A stretch of DNA of 64,000 nucleotides from Arenibacter antarcticus (GTDB lineage: Bacteria; Bacteroidota; Bacteroidia; Flavobacteriales; Flavobacteriaceae), in NCBI RefSeq assembly GCF_041320605.1, contig NZ_CP166679.1, forward strand, positions 4,202,001 through 4,266,000, read 5' to 3'. The position numbers and the translations under genes were made by a program. Numbering within the stretch: the first letter of the stretch is position 1; the number at the start of each line of letters is the position of its first letter. The notes beneath the pieces are model-generated. The model had not been told where the DNA came from and made no database searches. It saw only the letters and a program-made list of their open reading frames with translations. Positions 1-9,904 of the stretch are shown here, one piece after another.

Positions 1-147
1 GACGGTTTGGAAATCTATATTGTTTCCGCCTTTTCCAATACAAAGGACCGTAAACTCGCCAAGGAACATCCTTTGGTAATTGGCTATTTCGACAAACCGA
101 TAAATAAAGGTAGCGTGGATGAAATGTTTGATAGAGCGATTATTTGA
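1..147 (+). CDS. Response regulator, C-terminal fragment (cut by window edge)
   Basis: The frame is open from base 1 to a TGA at 145-147 and gives 48 residues. It reads as the end of a CheY-like receiver: a hydrophobic strand ending in VSAFS, then a loop, then the strand GYFDKPI with the conserved lysine-proline of receiver domains. No output domain follows, so the protein is probably a stand-alone receiver. The start and the phosphoacceptor aspartate lie outside the window. It points toward the convergent LytTR regulator gene, which may belong to the same signalling locus. Confidence 0.75.
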   Translation, partial: DGLEIYIVSAFSNTKDRKLAKEHPLVIGYFDKPINKGSVDEMFDRAII

Positions 148-291
148 CTTTCCAATGAAACCGGTCCTTGGAGAAACAAAAAATACATCAGGACAATTCC
201 CAGGTAATAATAAAGTGTGCAAATAATTTATAAAGTAAACTATCTAAAAAAGGCTTCCAACTAAGCGAGAGTTTAGATTCTCGAATAATTC

Positions 292-984
292 CTAAATATT
301 ATTCAGCGCTTCGACCAATTCTATTTTTTTGGTTCGGCTTAACGGTATCTGTCTTCCCGCAACTTCAACATTCTTGCTATTGAACTTATCGATCTTTTCC
401 AAGTTTACGATATAGGATTTGTGGATCCTTAAGAACTTATTCTCTGGCAACTGTTGTACAATGGATTTCATGGTAGATAGTATGACGATATTGGCTTCAT
501 CCGTCACCAATTTAATATAGTCGCCAAGAGCTTCTATCCATTTTATGTCGTCAAGAACAACTTTTCGCTTTTTGAGGTTGCTTTTCACAACGATATACTC
601 CCCATCTTCGTTCACTTTATTTAGCTGCTCATATTGGGCTACTGCTCTCTTAACTGAGACATTAAAACGAGCTAATGTGAGGGGTTTGTGAAGATAATCC
701 GTTACGTCGTAATCAAAGGCCTTAAAGGCATAATGGGCATTACCGGTTATCAAGATTATTTGTGGACATTTGTCCATAGACTCCAAAAGGTCGAAACCAT
801 TGATAATAGGCATTTCAATATCCAGAAAAATAAGATCTATCCTATTGTTTGCAATACCTTTCCTTGCTTCAATGGCATTGCTGTACTCCGCTACCAGTGC
901 TAGGTTGCTATGATCGTTCACTAACTTAGCCACGGCCATCCGCTGCATAGTCGAATCGTCTACAATTACACTTCTTAATTTCAT
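292..984 (-). CDS. LytTR-family response regulator
   Basis: A 230-residue two-domain transcription factor. The N-terminal receiver shows an acidic pair (D9, D10), a phosphoacceptor D55 in LDIEMP, T80 and K100 in LHKP. The C-terminal part (about 130-228) is a LytTR DNA-binding domain, with KVVLDDIKWIEALGDYIKL and the FLRIHKSYIVN motif. A start 15 codons upstream is possible, but MKLRSVIVDD at 984 begins exactly where receiver domains begin, so I chose it. LytTR regulators are normally phosphorylated by a LytS/YpdA-type kinase; none is visible nearby. Target genes are unknown. Confidence 0.9.
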   Translation of the reverse strand: MKLRSVIVDDSTMQRMAVAKLVNDHSNLALVAEYSNAIEARKGIANNRIDLIFLDIEMPIINGFDLLESMDKCPQIILITGNAHYAFKAFDYDVTDYLHKPLTLARFNVSVKRAVAQYEQLNKVNEDGEYIVVKSNLKKRKVVLDDIKWIEALGDYIKLVTDEANIVILSTMKSIVQQLPENKFLRIHKSYIVNLEKIDKFNSKNVEVAGRQIPLSRTKKIELVEALNNI

Positions 985-1631
985 AATGGCTGATTTGAGG
1001 TAGAAATCATCGACAAAGTAGGTAATCAATATTCTTCACCACATTCCAAGTTGTGAAAGTAGCATTAACTGTTGTGTAGATAGGGATTGTCATGGTTTCA
1101 AAGATTAGGCCAGGTTTATTTCTTTTTATGGTACGTGGAATGTCCGCCGTGGTTGTGATCAGGATACCCTTACCACCGCCTATTGTGTTACCGCTAATTG
1201 TTGTAAATCCAGATATTAAAAACCATATTATTACGTAAAATAACCACCCATAGCCCTAATGAATTATAATTCCAATAAAGGGTAGGCTTACAGGACGAAA
1301 AGCCAGTCCTATAAGGTCCAGAAAAATCCCATTCGACACACCTATTTTCCTTCTGGACCGATTAATTTATGACTCTCATATTGCGTATTCGAAATGCCTT
1401 GCTGTATTAATTTTTTAACACCGTATAAAACCTCCCTATTTTGGCTTATAGTTCAGATAAAAAAATTATTTAAAGATCTAATTCCTTTGATTTATGGTTT
1501 ATGAGAATGATAGTTCGCGCAGATAGAAACGTCCCCAATCGATTGTAATAAGTGTTAATCAAGATTTGTTTTTAGATTACAAAGGATATTTTCTATAAAT
1601 CAGTTCCAAAAAATAAAAAATAAAAAAATTC
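985..1631. other. Intergenic region, no supported gene
   Basis: About 650 bases between the LytTR gene and the TonB-receptor promoter. The minus strand has an open stretch of about 80 codons between roughly 1012 and 1262 without a usable start codon. I do not recognise its product. The rest is A/T-rich with no clear RNA gene. Confidence 0.4.
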
Positions 1632-1662
1632 TTGGCAGAGTAATATCCGGACTCTATATTTG
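1632..1662 (+). promoter_or_regulatory. Bacteroidetes-type promoter of the TonB receptor gene
   Basis: TTG at 1632-1634 and TATATTTG at 1655-1662 are separated by 20 bases. This fits the Bacteroidetes TTG / TAnnTTTG promoter exactly at the -7 element. The receptor start lies about 30 bases downstream. No Fur-type box was identified with certainty. Confidence 0.7.
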
Positions 1663-1694
1663 CATCTATTTTTAATTAATCTAAATAAGAATTG

Positions 1695-4079
1695 ATGAAA
1701 TACATATTTCTATCCGCTACTATACTGATGTCCCTATCCGTATTTTCCCAAGCAAAGCTGCGTGGCAAAGTTACAGACGAATCTAACCTGCCCATTGCCG
1801 GGGCCACCATTTACATTGAGGACCTGAAATTGGGCACCATGACCGATTTTAACGGAGATTATAGATTGGAAGCTATCCCTCAAGGCAGTTACAATTTTAA
1901 TATCCGTATGCTGGGATACCAAAGTCAAACCAAAAACCTCCATCTGGAGACAAATGCCGACCAGGTGTTAAATATCACCCTAAGAGAAGATATCAGCAAT
2001 CTAGACGAGGTGGTGGTTTCCGCAAGTAGGCATTCAGAATACCTCTCCGAGATTCCAGCTTCGGTCACTGTTGTCGGGCAGGTTAAACTGGAAGAGTTTT
2101 CACAGATTACCACTAACATAAGTGATATTCTCGAGTTTACCGTTCCCGGTTTGGCGATTTCTACAGGCACTTTTTCAAATTGGGGACAAACCCTGCGGGG
2201 AAGATCACTTTTGGTAATGATAGATGGCATCCCCCAATCTACCCCTCTTAGAAATGGACAGTTGGGAATAAAATCTGTAAATCCCAACGATATCAGTCGG
2301 GTGGAAGTTATTAAAGGGGCTACTTCTATTTTTGGAAATGGCGGAAATGGTGGTTTTATAAACTACATCACCAAAAACCCAACCTCTGATAAAAAGCTGG
2401 AAGTCACCACCAATGTTTGGGGCACCGCCAACTTAGCAAAAACCAAAGATGCCATGGGTTGGGGAGTATACCAATCCCTAAAAGGAAACCTAAATAAATT
2501 TAGATATTATGTTAGCGGTAGCTTGGAGCAGACTGGCAATAAATACGATGCGGATGGCATTCCACTACTCCCCACCTATGGTTTTGACAATACCGATATC
2601 TACAGTGCCTTTGGGAAATTGGAATACCTTCTTAGCGAAAATCAAAAACTGTCCGTGGGCGGTAATATTTACAAATCTGTCCACGACACCCCGTTTATTC
2701 CAGTGCCTGCCGAGGTACAGGTATTTAACCAAGCTGGAGATTATCAAATAAATGCGGGTTACGGTATAAAAGGTAGTATTTCCGGGGAGGAACCAACGGG
2801 ATCGACCCTTATAAACGGGCAGCTGACCTATAATTTGAACAATATTTTTAACGGTACTACCAATTTTGAGACCGACCTCTATTACCAGAGCACCGAAAAC
2901 ATCTTTTTCTATTCGGACAAATTTGAAGATGGTGGGCAATCGGTCATCAATGCTGAAAAATATGGGTTAAGACCTAATTTTAATACAAAATTAGGCTCCT
3001 ACAGTGCCATTGATGTTTCTTTGACCTATGGACTGGACCTACTAAAAGACAAAACCAATCAGGGTCTTTTGGACGGCAGGCTATGGGTCCCCAATATAGA
3101 GTTGATCAACTGGGCCCCATATGCACAAGCAACCATTAAATTTAATAACCAATGGGTAGTAAAAGGTGGTTTGCGATACGATGATATGAATATGGATATC
3201 GTGGATTACAATACCCTTCCCTATTCTCCCAAAGGAGACGGGAATTACAATCCGTCTGTGGCCGTGGAAGGCGGGAAACTTGCTTTTAACAACCTTGCCT
3301 TTAATCTTGGGGTACGGTTTATAGAGCACCAGGAATTTATTCCCTATATAAGTTATTCTCAAGGTTTTTCCATCGCGGATCTTGGCTCTGTACTACGTTC
3401 TGCGGTTGCGAGCAATATTAACGACATTCAATTAGAACCGGCTGTAACCAATAACTATGAATTCGGTTTTATGTCCAAGTTCCCAAATATTCAGTTGGAA
3501 GCGGTAGGATACTATAGTACATCGAATTTAGGAACAGGAGTGGTCTTTGTAGATGAGATCAACACTTTTGTGCCTTCCAAGCAACCACAGCAAATTTATG
3601 GGGGTGAAATCTCAATAGATGTTACAAGCTTTAACAATAAGTGGCAAATAGGGACCTCCTATTCTTATGTTGAAGGAGTAAAACATCAGGTTGGTGATCC
3701 TAATAATCTTTCTTTTTTAGGGGGCGATGTTATTTCTGCTCCCAAATTGACTGCCTATGTTTCTTGGAAACCTACGGAAAAACTGAATACTTCAGTAAGA
3801 CTAACCAATTTGGGCGATAGAAAGCGATTTGACCCCTTCTTGGATGCTAATGATAATTGGGCCTATAGGCATACCGAATTCCCCGTAAGCGGATACACTT
3901 TGGTAAATCTTTCCATGGCCTATCAATTACAGTCCAATATTTCCGTTTCCCTTGGGATAAATAATTTATTGAACGAATACTACCTACCTGCAAGGTCGCA
4001 ATGGGCCTCCCCATTAACCACCTTTACCGGGGCAGGAGAAGGCACCAATGCCAAGCTGAGCTTACAATACAAGTTTTAA
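1695..4079 (+). CDS. TonB-dependent outer-membrane receptor, probable siderophore type
   Basis: A 794-residue outer-membrane transporter. It has a signal peptide ending near SVFSQA, then an N-terminal CarboxypepD_reg-like domain (about 22-100: GKVTDESNLPIAGATIYIED), then the plug (DEVVVSASR, RVEVIKGATSIFGNGGNGG) and a beta-barrel ending in aromatic LQYKF. The ATG at 1695 is preferred over the TTG one codon earlier. Length and plug match siderophore receptors of Bacteroidetes rather than SusC (which is about 1000 residues). The next gene, 53 bases on, encodes a PepSY membrane protein that often accompanies ferric-siderophore receptors. The substrate is inferred; it cannot be read from the sequence. 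Confidence 0.9.
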   Translation: MKYIFLSATILMSLSVFSQAKLRGKVTDESNLPIAGATIYIEDLKLGTMTDFNGDYRLEAIPQGSYNFNIRMLGYQSQTKNLHLETNADQVLNITLREDISNLDEVVVSASRHSEYLSEIPASVTVVGQVKLEEFSQITTNISDILEFTVPGLAISTGTFSNWGQTLRGRSLLVMIDGIPQSTPLRNGQLGIKSVNPNDISRVEVIKGATSIFGNGGNGGFINYITKNPTSDKKLEVTTNVWGTANLAKTKDAMGWGVYQSLKGNLNKFRYYVSGSLEQTGNKYDADGIPLLPTYGFDNTDIYSAFGKLEYLLSENQKLSVGGNIYKSVHDTPFIPVPAEVQVFNQAGDYQINAGYGIKGSISGEEPTGSTLINGQLTYNLNNIFNGTTNFETDLYYQSTENIFFYSDKFEDGGQSVINAEKYGLRPNFNTKLGSYSAIDVSLTYGLDLLKDKTNQGLLDGRLWVPNIELINWAPYAQATIKFNNQWVVKGGLRYDDMNMDIVDYNTLPYSPKGDGNYNPSVAVEGGKLAFNNLAFNLGVRFIEHQEFIPYISYSQGFSIADLGSVLRSAVASNINDIQLEPAVTNNYEFGFMSKFPNIQLEAVGYYSTSNLGTGVVFVDEINTFVPSKQPQQIYGGEISIDVTSFNNKWQIGTSYSYVEGVKHQVGDPNNLSFLGGDVISAPKLTAYVSWKPTEKLNTSVRLTNLGDRKRFDPFLDANDNWAYRHTEFPVSGYTLVNLSMAYQLQSNISVSLGINNLLNEYYLPARSQWASPLTTFTGAGEGTNAKLSLQYKF

Positions 4080-4132
4080 ATATAAAAGCCCATAATACAG
4101 AAATTGTACTATGGACTTTTACCCAAAAATAA

Positions 4133-5218
4133 TTGAATCAATTGTTACATTTTAATAGGACGATAAAAAACATCCACCTTTGGTTGGGCATAAGCTGCGG
4201 CCTGTTGGCTTCCATTTCAGGGCTAACAGGCTCACTTTATGTCTGGCAACCGGAAATAACCGCGGCACTAAACCCCAAGCTTTTAACGGCAACCCAAATT
4301 GATACTATTTCGGAAGGAACATTGTTGCGGACGGCATCCTTCTTAATGGAAATGCATAAGGATAGTTTAACAAGAATAAATCTGCCCTATAGGGAACAGC
4401 AGACCATTTCATTGATCTATAAAAATGGAGAAACCCATTACCACCATCCACAGACAGCCACCTTTTTAGGTACAAAATCGGCCTCCATTCAATTTTTTGA
4501 AGACCTCTTAAATATTCACCGTACCCTGGCCATCCCAAAAATTGGCAAGTATATAATGGGTGGCAGTTCCATTATTTTTTTATTGTTGATCCTGGGGACT
4601 GGGATCTATATTTGGTGGAAAGCCTATGGGAACAATTTTAAAAAGGGATTTAACATAAAATGGAAAGGAAAGAAATTGAACTACGACTTACACAAAGTAC
4701 TTGGAGTTGGATTTTTTATTCCCTTGGCCATTATTGCCTTTTCGGGAGCCTATTTCACCTATAACAGCTATTACAAAGCTGCCCTGACCCTTCTGGACAG
4801 TTCCAAGTTGGCACAAAACCAAAATACTGTAATACAGCCTAAGTTTACCGAGTTGACAAGGAAACCTGATACAATTTATGCTTTACGGGCCATATATTTT
4901 CCTAAAGAATCCAATGGGGAATTTCACTTTAGATATATCCAGGATCGTTTTATAGAGCCAGGCCTGAGAAGAAGTAAGGAGTTAAAATTAACAGAAACTG
5001 ACGAAGTATCAAGTTTAACTCAATTTCATACGGATCTTACTAGCAATAAGATTGCAGCCCAATTTTATCCGGTCCACACAGGAGAAATCGCCGGTTTTTT
5101 TGGAAGGATACTGGTCTTTATTTCTGGGTTGGTCCCCATAACGCTTTACATAACGGGCTTTAGGATCTATTTTACAAGAAAGGAAAAACAGTTAAAAAGG
5201 CCAAAGTGCAAGAAATAG
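4133..5218 (+). CDS. PepSY-associated transmembrane protein (PiuB/FoxB-like)
   Basis: A 361-residue inner-membrane protein with about four helices: near 18-40 (LWLGISCGLLASISGLTGSLY), 140-162 and 190-212, and a C-terminal one near 322-345. The layout H-x-WLG at the first helix, LNIHRTL before the second, and DLHKVLG before the third matches PepSY_TM proteins. These are thought to reduce ferric siderophores or otherwise help iron release. A stop codon lies directly before the TTG at 4133, so the start is TTG 4133 or TTG 4142; no ATG is available before residue 70. It probably forms an operon with the TonB receptor upstream. Confidence 0.85.
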   Translation: MNQLLHFNRTIKNIHLWLGISCGLLASISGLTGSLYVWQPEITAALNPKLLTATQIDTISEGTLLRTASFLMEMHKDSLTRINLPYREQQTISLIYKNGETHYHHPQTATFLGTKSASIQFFEDLLNIHRTLAIPKIGKYIMGGSSIIFLLLILGTGIYIWWKAYGNNFKKGFNIKWKGKKLNYDLHKVLGVGFFIPLAIIAFSGAYFTYNSYYKAALTLLDSSKLAQNQNTVIQPKFTELTRKPDTIYALRAIYFPKESNGEFHFRYIQDRFIEPGLRRSKELKLTETDEVSSLTQFHTDLTSNKIAAQFYPVHTGEIAGFFGRILVFISGLVPITLYITGFRIYFTRKEKQLKRPKCKK

Positions 5219-5743
5219 ACTATCAACCTAAGGAACCGCCCATATTGATTACTGCTCCTCCTTTCAAAAATCCTTTTCGCTTTCCTGTGAATTCGTGGTA
5301 TATATCTAAGTGCTATGCCTACTTCAGAATAACAATTCATGAACTAATTATAGCATTCCGAAATATCCTCTTTATCAGACCTTACACTATTTAAATACGT
5401 TATCAATTCTTCAATTGATGTCAAATTTAATGCCTCTGGTCGACTAGCTGTGCATTATTTTAAAATATCTTTCAAAATAAATGCAGTATCCATTTTAATA
5501 ACAAAAAAATGCTTCCAGCTCAATATAACGAGGATAGGAATTTAAAACTTTAATTATTAGCGTGACAATTCCTTCCCTTTTCTGGTTCTCTTAAAATAAA
5601 TTTTATTAAATCCAAATACCAACACTAAGGTTTACTTAATCCCAGGTGGCTGTTGCAGTCTTGAAAATATAAATCAGCTGTTTTCATTACACTAAGTTTT
5701 TAGTGTAATGCTATTTTAGAAAGAAACAAAGCTAACAAAAAGT
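5219..5743. other. Intergenic region with an inverted repeat at 5685-5710
   Basis: No convincing gene. Positions 5685-5694 (CATTACACTA) and 5701-5710 (TAGTGTAATG) form a perfect 10-bp hairpin with a 6-base loop. It could end transcription from the plus-strand PepSY gene, although it lies about 470 bases downstream. Confidence 0.5.
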
Positions 5744-5773
5744 AAAACCTCGAAAAAGCATCTTCGAGGTTTT
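5744..5773 (-). terminator. Rho-independent terminator of nrdBA
   Basis: AAAACCTCGAA (5744-5754) and TTCGAGGTTTT (5763-5773) make a perfect 11-bp stem with an 8-base loop, 26 bases downstream of the nrdA stop codon. The A/T ends give a U-run on the minus-strand transcript. Confidence 0.8.
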
Positions 5774-5798
5774 AAAATTAATTTGTTACAAAGCTTAT

Positions 5799-7586
5799 TT
5801 ATGCCTCACAACTTGAACATTCCTTTTTCTGTCTAAATTTTTGGGCTGCATTCATACTATGCTGGTAATACAGCGATTTTAAACCCAGCTTCCATGCCGT
5901 TATATGAATGTTATTAATTTCCTTAACGGGCATATCCGGATGAACTATAATGTTCACAGACTGCCCTTGGTCTATATGATTCTGACGATTGGCTGCTTGG
6001 TAAATAATGTCCAACTGATCAATTTCAGAATAGGTTTTAAATACATCTTTTTCCACTTCTGTTAAGAAATCTAGATGTTGAACAGATCCATCAAATTCAC
6101 GAATACTTCGCCATACTTCCTGGGTGTTTTTTCCTTTCTTTTCTAACAAGTCTTCTAAGAACGAGTTTTTTATTGTTGTTTTAATTTTGGCGATATCTTT
6201 AACATATATATTGGACCAAATAGGCTCAATACCCTGTGAAACTTGACCAAGAATGAAAGCTGATGATGTTGTCGGGGCAATAGCATTTAAAGTTGCGTTC
6301 CGTCTGCCATAGCCCTTAAGTACTTTTGGTTCACCAAATTTATCGGCCAATTCCTTTGAAGCAGCATATGATTTTTGTTGGATAACTTTAAAAATCTCAC
6401 TATTCATACTATAAGCCTCTTGGCTGTTAAATGGCAACATTTTAGATTGTAACAACGAATGCCAACCCAACACTCCCAAGCCTAATGCTCTATTATCCTT
6501 TGCAAAATTATAGGCTCGTTCCATAAAGAGAAATGTTTGGCGATCTTCCCTTTCTTCAGAATCTCTATAAACTTCTAACTTCTGTATAAATTCTGTTATC
6601 ACCGCGTCTAGAAAATACACCATCGTTTCAACAGCATCGGTGTCTTTCCATTTATCATAATGTAATAAATTCACAGAAGATAATACACATACAAATGACC
6701 ATTCATCACTTGATGGCAACATGATTTCTGTACATAAATTACTGGCGTAAATGGTGTGTTTTTCATTGCGATAAACATCGGCTGCAGCATTGTTTGCATT
6801 GTCTTTAAAGAAAATATATGGATATCCCATTTCTCCTCTTCGCTGTAATACTTTGGCCCAAATAGTTCTCTTTTCATTATCACCATCAATCATCTCTTCC
6901 ATCCACTTATTGGTTACTGTAACCCCATGGGTAAGCTCTTGAATGGGATTGCCTTCTGTACCAATTTCCAAGAATTCCATAATATCTGGATGCTCTACAG
7001 GTAAATAAGGTGAAAAACGGCCACGTCTCACAGATCCTTGACTTACCACATCGACCATAGATTCAAAAAGTTGCATTATATGCACAGCTCCTGAAGCTTG
7101 TCCGTTGTTTTTTACTTCGGCTCCACGATGACGAATTTTACCGAAATATCCGGAAGTACCCCCACCAAGTTTAGACATCATACCCACTTCCGCTTGTGTG
7201 TACAATATGTTACCCATATCATCATTTACATGTGACCCGAAACAGCTAATTGGAAGTCCCCTTTTCTTTCCGAAATTAGACCAAACTGGAGATGCCAAAG
7301 AATAAAACCCTTCCGACATATATCCGTAAAATTTATCGGAATACCCAGGTATTTGAAGTATTTCTTCAGCTCTATCTGCAATTTCACGAATGCGCTGTTC
7401 GGCAGTCATTCCATTGTATAAATAGCCTAGGGATAAAAAATTTCGACTGTGTTCGGTTAACCATTCAAAACCAGCACTGGTTTGTTGTTTATTCTTTCCA
7501 AGAGCTTCTTTTTTTGATTTAACAAGTAATTCCTTCTCGTTTAAGTTTTCGATTTCTAGATCTACGGTTGATTTGTTGTTGTTCAT
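5799..7586 (-). CDS. nrdA: Class I ribonucleotide reductase, catalytic subunit without ATP-cone
   Basis: This 595-residue alpha subunit reduces ribonucleoside diphosphates to deoxyribonucleotides. Catalytic residues are visible: C115 in LPISCF, the N282-L-C284-T-E286 site, C299 (FVCVL), the radical-transfer pair Y573-Y574 and the C-terminal shuttle C590-SS-C593. E. coli NrdA is about 760 residues. The missing part is the N-terminal ATP-cone that senses the ATP/dATP ratio, and that domain is instead on the adjacent NrdB. The ATG is 2 bases after the nrdB stop, so the two are co-transcribed and probably translationally coupled. Expression is probably under the cobalamin riboswitch upstream of nrdB. 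Confidence 0.95.
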   Translation of the reverse strand: MNNNKSTVDLEIENLNEKELLVKSKKEALGKNKQQTSAGFEWLTEHSRNFLSLGYLYNGMTAEQRIREIADRAEEILQIPGYSDKFYGYMSEGFYSLASPVWSNFGKKRGLPISCFGSHVNDDMGNILYTQAEVGMMSKLGGGTSGYFGKIRHRGAEVKNNGQASGAVHIMQLFESMVDVVSQGSVRRGRFSPYLPVEHPDIMEFLEIGTEGNPIQELTHGVTVTNKWMEEMIDGDNEKRTIWAKVLQRRGEMGYPYIFFKDNANNAAADVYRNEKHTIYASNLCTEIMLPSSDEWSFVCVLSSVNLLHYDKWKDTDAVETMVYFLDAVITEFIQKLEVYRDSEEREDRQTFLFMERAYNFAKDNRALGLGVLGWHSLLQSKMLPFNSQEAYSMNSEIFKVIQQKSYAASKELADKFGEPKVLKGYGRRNATLNAIAPTTSSAFILGQVSQGIEPIWSNIYVKDIAKIKTTIKNSFLEDLLEKKGKNTQEVWRSIREFDGSVQHLDFLTEVEKDVFKTYSEIDQLDIIYQAANRQNHIDQGQSVNIIVHPDMPVKEINNIHITAWKLGLKSLYYQHSMNAAQKFRQKKECSSCEA

Positions 7587-7588
7587 AT

Positions 7589-8863
7589 TTAAAAAAGGTC
7601 TTCACTTGTTAAACTTTGGGTTCTTTTACTATAATTGATGGAGCGCTTCACGAAAAAATCACCGTGTTTTGTCCCTATAATTTCATCATCAAACCATTCA
7701 GTTTCTGCTAAAAGTGTTTGATCTATTTCAAATATTTTACTTATCCCGATACTCTCAAGGGAGTTGTTAAATCGGTGTTTTATAAATTCGTTAACTAGTT
7801 TTTTGGGCAAGAAATCGAGCTCTCCATCCTCAAAAATCCAATCAACTATCTTACTTTCCGCATCAAAGGCTTCTCTACACATTTCTTGAATCACTACTTG
7901 GTAATCTTCATCAAACCAATCTGGATTTTCAGCTTTTATGATTTTAATAATATCTATACCAAAATCACCATGGATCTGCTCTTCTTTAGAGGTTGCCTCA
8001 ACTACATTAGAGATCCCTTTTAGCATATTTTTATGCTTGTTAAAAGCCATGATAATAAGAAATTGGGAAAAAAGAGATACATGTTCTATGAATAGTGAAA
8101 AGAGCAAAATAGATTCTGAATATTCTTTATTATCGTCACTTCTCGAATTTTTAAGTGCGGTTTCCAAGTACTGAACACGTTTCATGATTACCGGCTTTTT
8201 CTTTAGATTTTTAAACTCTTCGTTTAAACCTAAAACTTCAAGTAAATGTGAATAGGCATCATGGTGCCTCACTTCACTTTCGGCAAATGTTGCACCTACC
8301 GAGCCAATTTCTGGCTTAGGCATTCTATGGTATATATCTCCCCAAAAGCTCTTTACAGCAACTTCTATTTGAGAAATAGCCAACATTGTATTTTTTATGG
8401 CATTACGCTCAACATCTGTGAGCGTTGTTTTAAAATCTTGTATATCGCTTGTAAAGTTAAACTCCGTATGGATCCAATATGAATGTCTAATTGCTGGTAC
8501 ATATTCATAAAGGTCTGGATACTCATAGGGTTTTAAATTGATACGTTTCTCGAAAATATTAGTTTTACGTTTCTTTGTTTGTTCGTTTCTGTATAAAATA
8601 TAGGCTTTTGCTACATCAAAAAAACCACTTTCCATAAGTTTGGTTTCTACTAGATCTTGGACCTCCTCTACCGTTGGTATGTAATCTTCATCCAATTCTT
8701 TTCGCTCCAATAGAAATGTAAAAACATTACTAGAAATGCGTTCGGCATCTTCGTATCCACCGTGTTGAACGGCAGTCATGGCCTTAAGTATGGCGTTGCT
8801 TATCTTTTCTAAATGAAAGGATTCTGTTAAAAAGCCTCTTTTTATAATCGAGGTGATTTTCAT
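7589..8863 (-). CDS. nrdB: Class I ribonucleotide reductase radical subunit with N-terminal ATP-cone
   Basis: A 424-residue beta subunit that generates the radical for NrdA. Residues 1-100 are an ATP-cone (IIKRGFLTESFHLEKISNAI, VQDLVETKLMESG). The remainder is a ferritin-like NrdB. Metal ligands and tyrosine are present: E197, H200 and Y204 in ESEVRHHDAY, then IEHVSL and EEQIHG further on. ATP-cones usually sit on NrdA; transfer to NrdB is documented for Leeuwenhoekiella blandensis, where dATP causes NrdB oligomerisation. The metal content (di-iron or di-manganese class Id) cannot be decided from sequence. First gene of the operon. Confidence 0.95.
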   Translation of the reverse strand: MKITSIIKRGFLTESFHLEKISNAILKAMTAVQHGGYEDAERISSNVFTFLLERKELDEDYIPTVEEVQDLVETKLMESGFFDVAKAYILYRNEQTKKRKTNIFEKRINLKPYEYPDLYEYVPAIRHSYWIHTEFNFTSDIQDFKTTLTDVERNAIKNTMLAISQIEVAVKSFWGDIYHRMPKPEIGSVGATFAESEVRHHDAYSHLLEVLGLNEEFKNLKKKPVIMKRVQYLETALKNSRSDDNKEYSESILLFSLFIEHVSLFSQFLIIMAFNKHKNMLKGISNVVEATSKEEQIHGDFGIDIIKIIKAENPDWFDEDYQVVIQEMCREAFDAESKIVDWIFEDGELDFLPKKLVNEFIKHRFNNSLESIGISKIFEIDQTLLAETEWFDDEIIGTKHGDFFVKRSINYSKRTQSLTSEDLF

Positions 8864-9604
8864 ATTGGTTCTATGTTTAAAATTTAAATCCTGTTAAAAA
8901 ATAAAGGTCTGGCTTTGTTTTTTACGTTTTTGATATCTCCATTTTGGTTTTCCACATGGTTATCAACATTTGAAATCATGATACTGATTAATAGGGCATT
9001 AATAATTATCTAATAAGTATGTCATAATTTTAATTCTGCTTAGAGAAAAGCATTAATAATTTGTGTTTCTGTGGTCTATAATTTTTCTTTTAAAGTAGTT
9101 ACATATAAAGTTTATTTGGGCTTTTTATAAAATTTGACAAGATATTTTTGAGTTTATTCTGAAAGGATGGGTTACGAAATTCCAATTGCATTTTTTGCAT
9201 ACCATCTGCACACAAACAATCGTTTTAATTTTTCATTAATAAAATCCTGTTCAGGCACAATTAATAGTATCAATGTTTTGGTAAATAGTAGATCCTGTTT
9301 TTTAGGTCTTTCACTGATATTTTGTCTGATCAAAATTTCTTACAGGCTTTTATGGAGTTCTTTGTTGCTATCAATACGCGGGTAGGCAAGGTTGTGTATT
9401 TGCATCTTCTTTTAACTTTTAAAATTAATTAATAATTAGTTAAAAGCTCTTTTGCAGAACTTCGCAATACTCTATTTGAAATGGAAATTTAAGAAAGACA
9501 GTTCGTATGCAAAACACAGTTCAATTGTCCTAATTTAGAATTAACTGACTTGTTTAAAAGCATACTTGTCCGACCAAAGCTTCGAATCGCGAAAGCATTG
9601 TCAA
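8864..9604 (-). other. Long untranslated leader between riboswitch and nrdB
   Basis: About 740 A/T-rich bases separate the riboswitch from the nrdB start. I see no tRNA, no convincing ORF on either strand and no clear terminator. If the riboswitch regulates nrdB, this is leader RNA. If it is deletion debris, the riboswitch once served another gene. Confidence 0.5.
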
Positions 9605-9750
9605 TTCGGAATAGGCAGGTCTCCTGACTTGTAACAGTTCTCATCGTCCTTCCCGCTATTGCAGTGGACAATCTTTGATGAAAACTTTTGGTATGCTACT
9701 TACAGTTGCGCGACAGTTCGTGATTTACACACGATTCCCTATATAACTAA
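9605..9750 (-). ncRNA. Cobalamin (AdoCbl-type) riboswitch
   Basis: Read on the minus strand, the region contains in order the conserved blocks of the B12 element. These are GGGAATCGTG near 9738, the core GCGCAACTGTAA near 9705, CCACTG then GCGGGAAGGA near 9650-9670, and the B12 box AGTCAGGAGACCTGCC at about 9613-9629. All blocks, their order and their spacing fit the family. The first gene downstream on this strand is nrdB, 740 bases away. Cobalamin control of B12-independent ribonucleotide reductases is known in other bacteria that also carry the B12-dependent class II enzyme. Confidence 0.93.
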
Positions 9751-9803
9751 AGTTAAGTAAAACCTTTTCCGGTTGATGAAGAATGTAAAGAACTTATAAC
9801 GGA

Positions 9804-9811
9804 CAAATGTA
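9804..9811 (-). promoter_or_regulatory. Candidate -7 element ahead of the riboswitch
   Basis: On the minus strand the bases read TACATTTG, an exact TAnnTTTG match, about 55 bases upstream of the first riboswitch block. A well-spaced TTG upstream is not clear, so this is only a candidate. Confidence 0.4.
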
Positions 9812-9904
9812 GTACAAATTTTACAATAATTGAACTGCAAAAGTGCGGAGTGATAGGTGCACTCCGTCTAATAATTTACGGAGCAATCTTCTATATCATG
9901 GATA

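Noticed and set aside
1012-1262. Minus-strand coding-like frame of about 80 codons
   Set aside because: No start codon, no family match, and a stop on both sides; chance is as likely.
5206-5394. Short plus-strand ORF after the PepSY gene
   Set aside because: GTG start inside the preceding gene, no domain and no conserved features.
9489-9671. 60-residue minus-strand ORF
   Set aside because: It lies across the cobalamin riboswitch; the RNA signature explains the sequence better.
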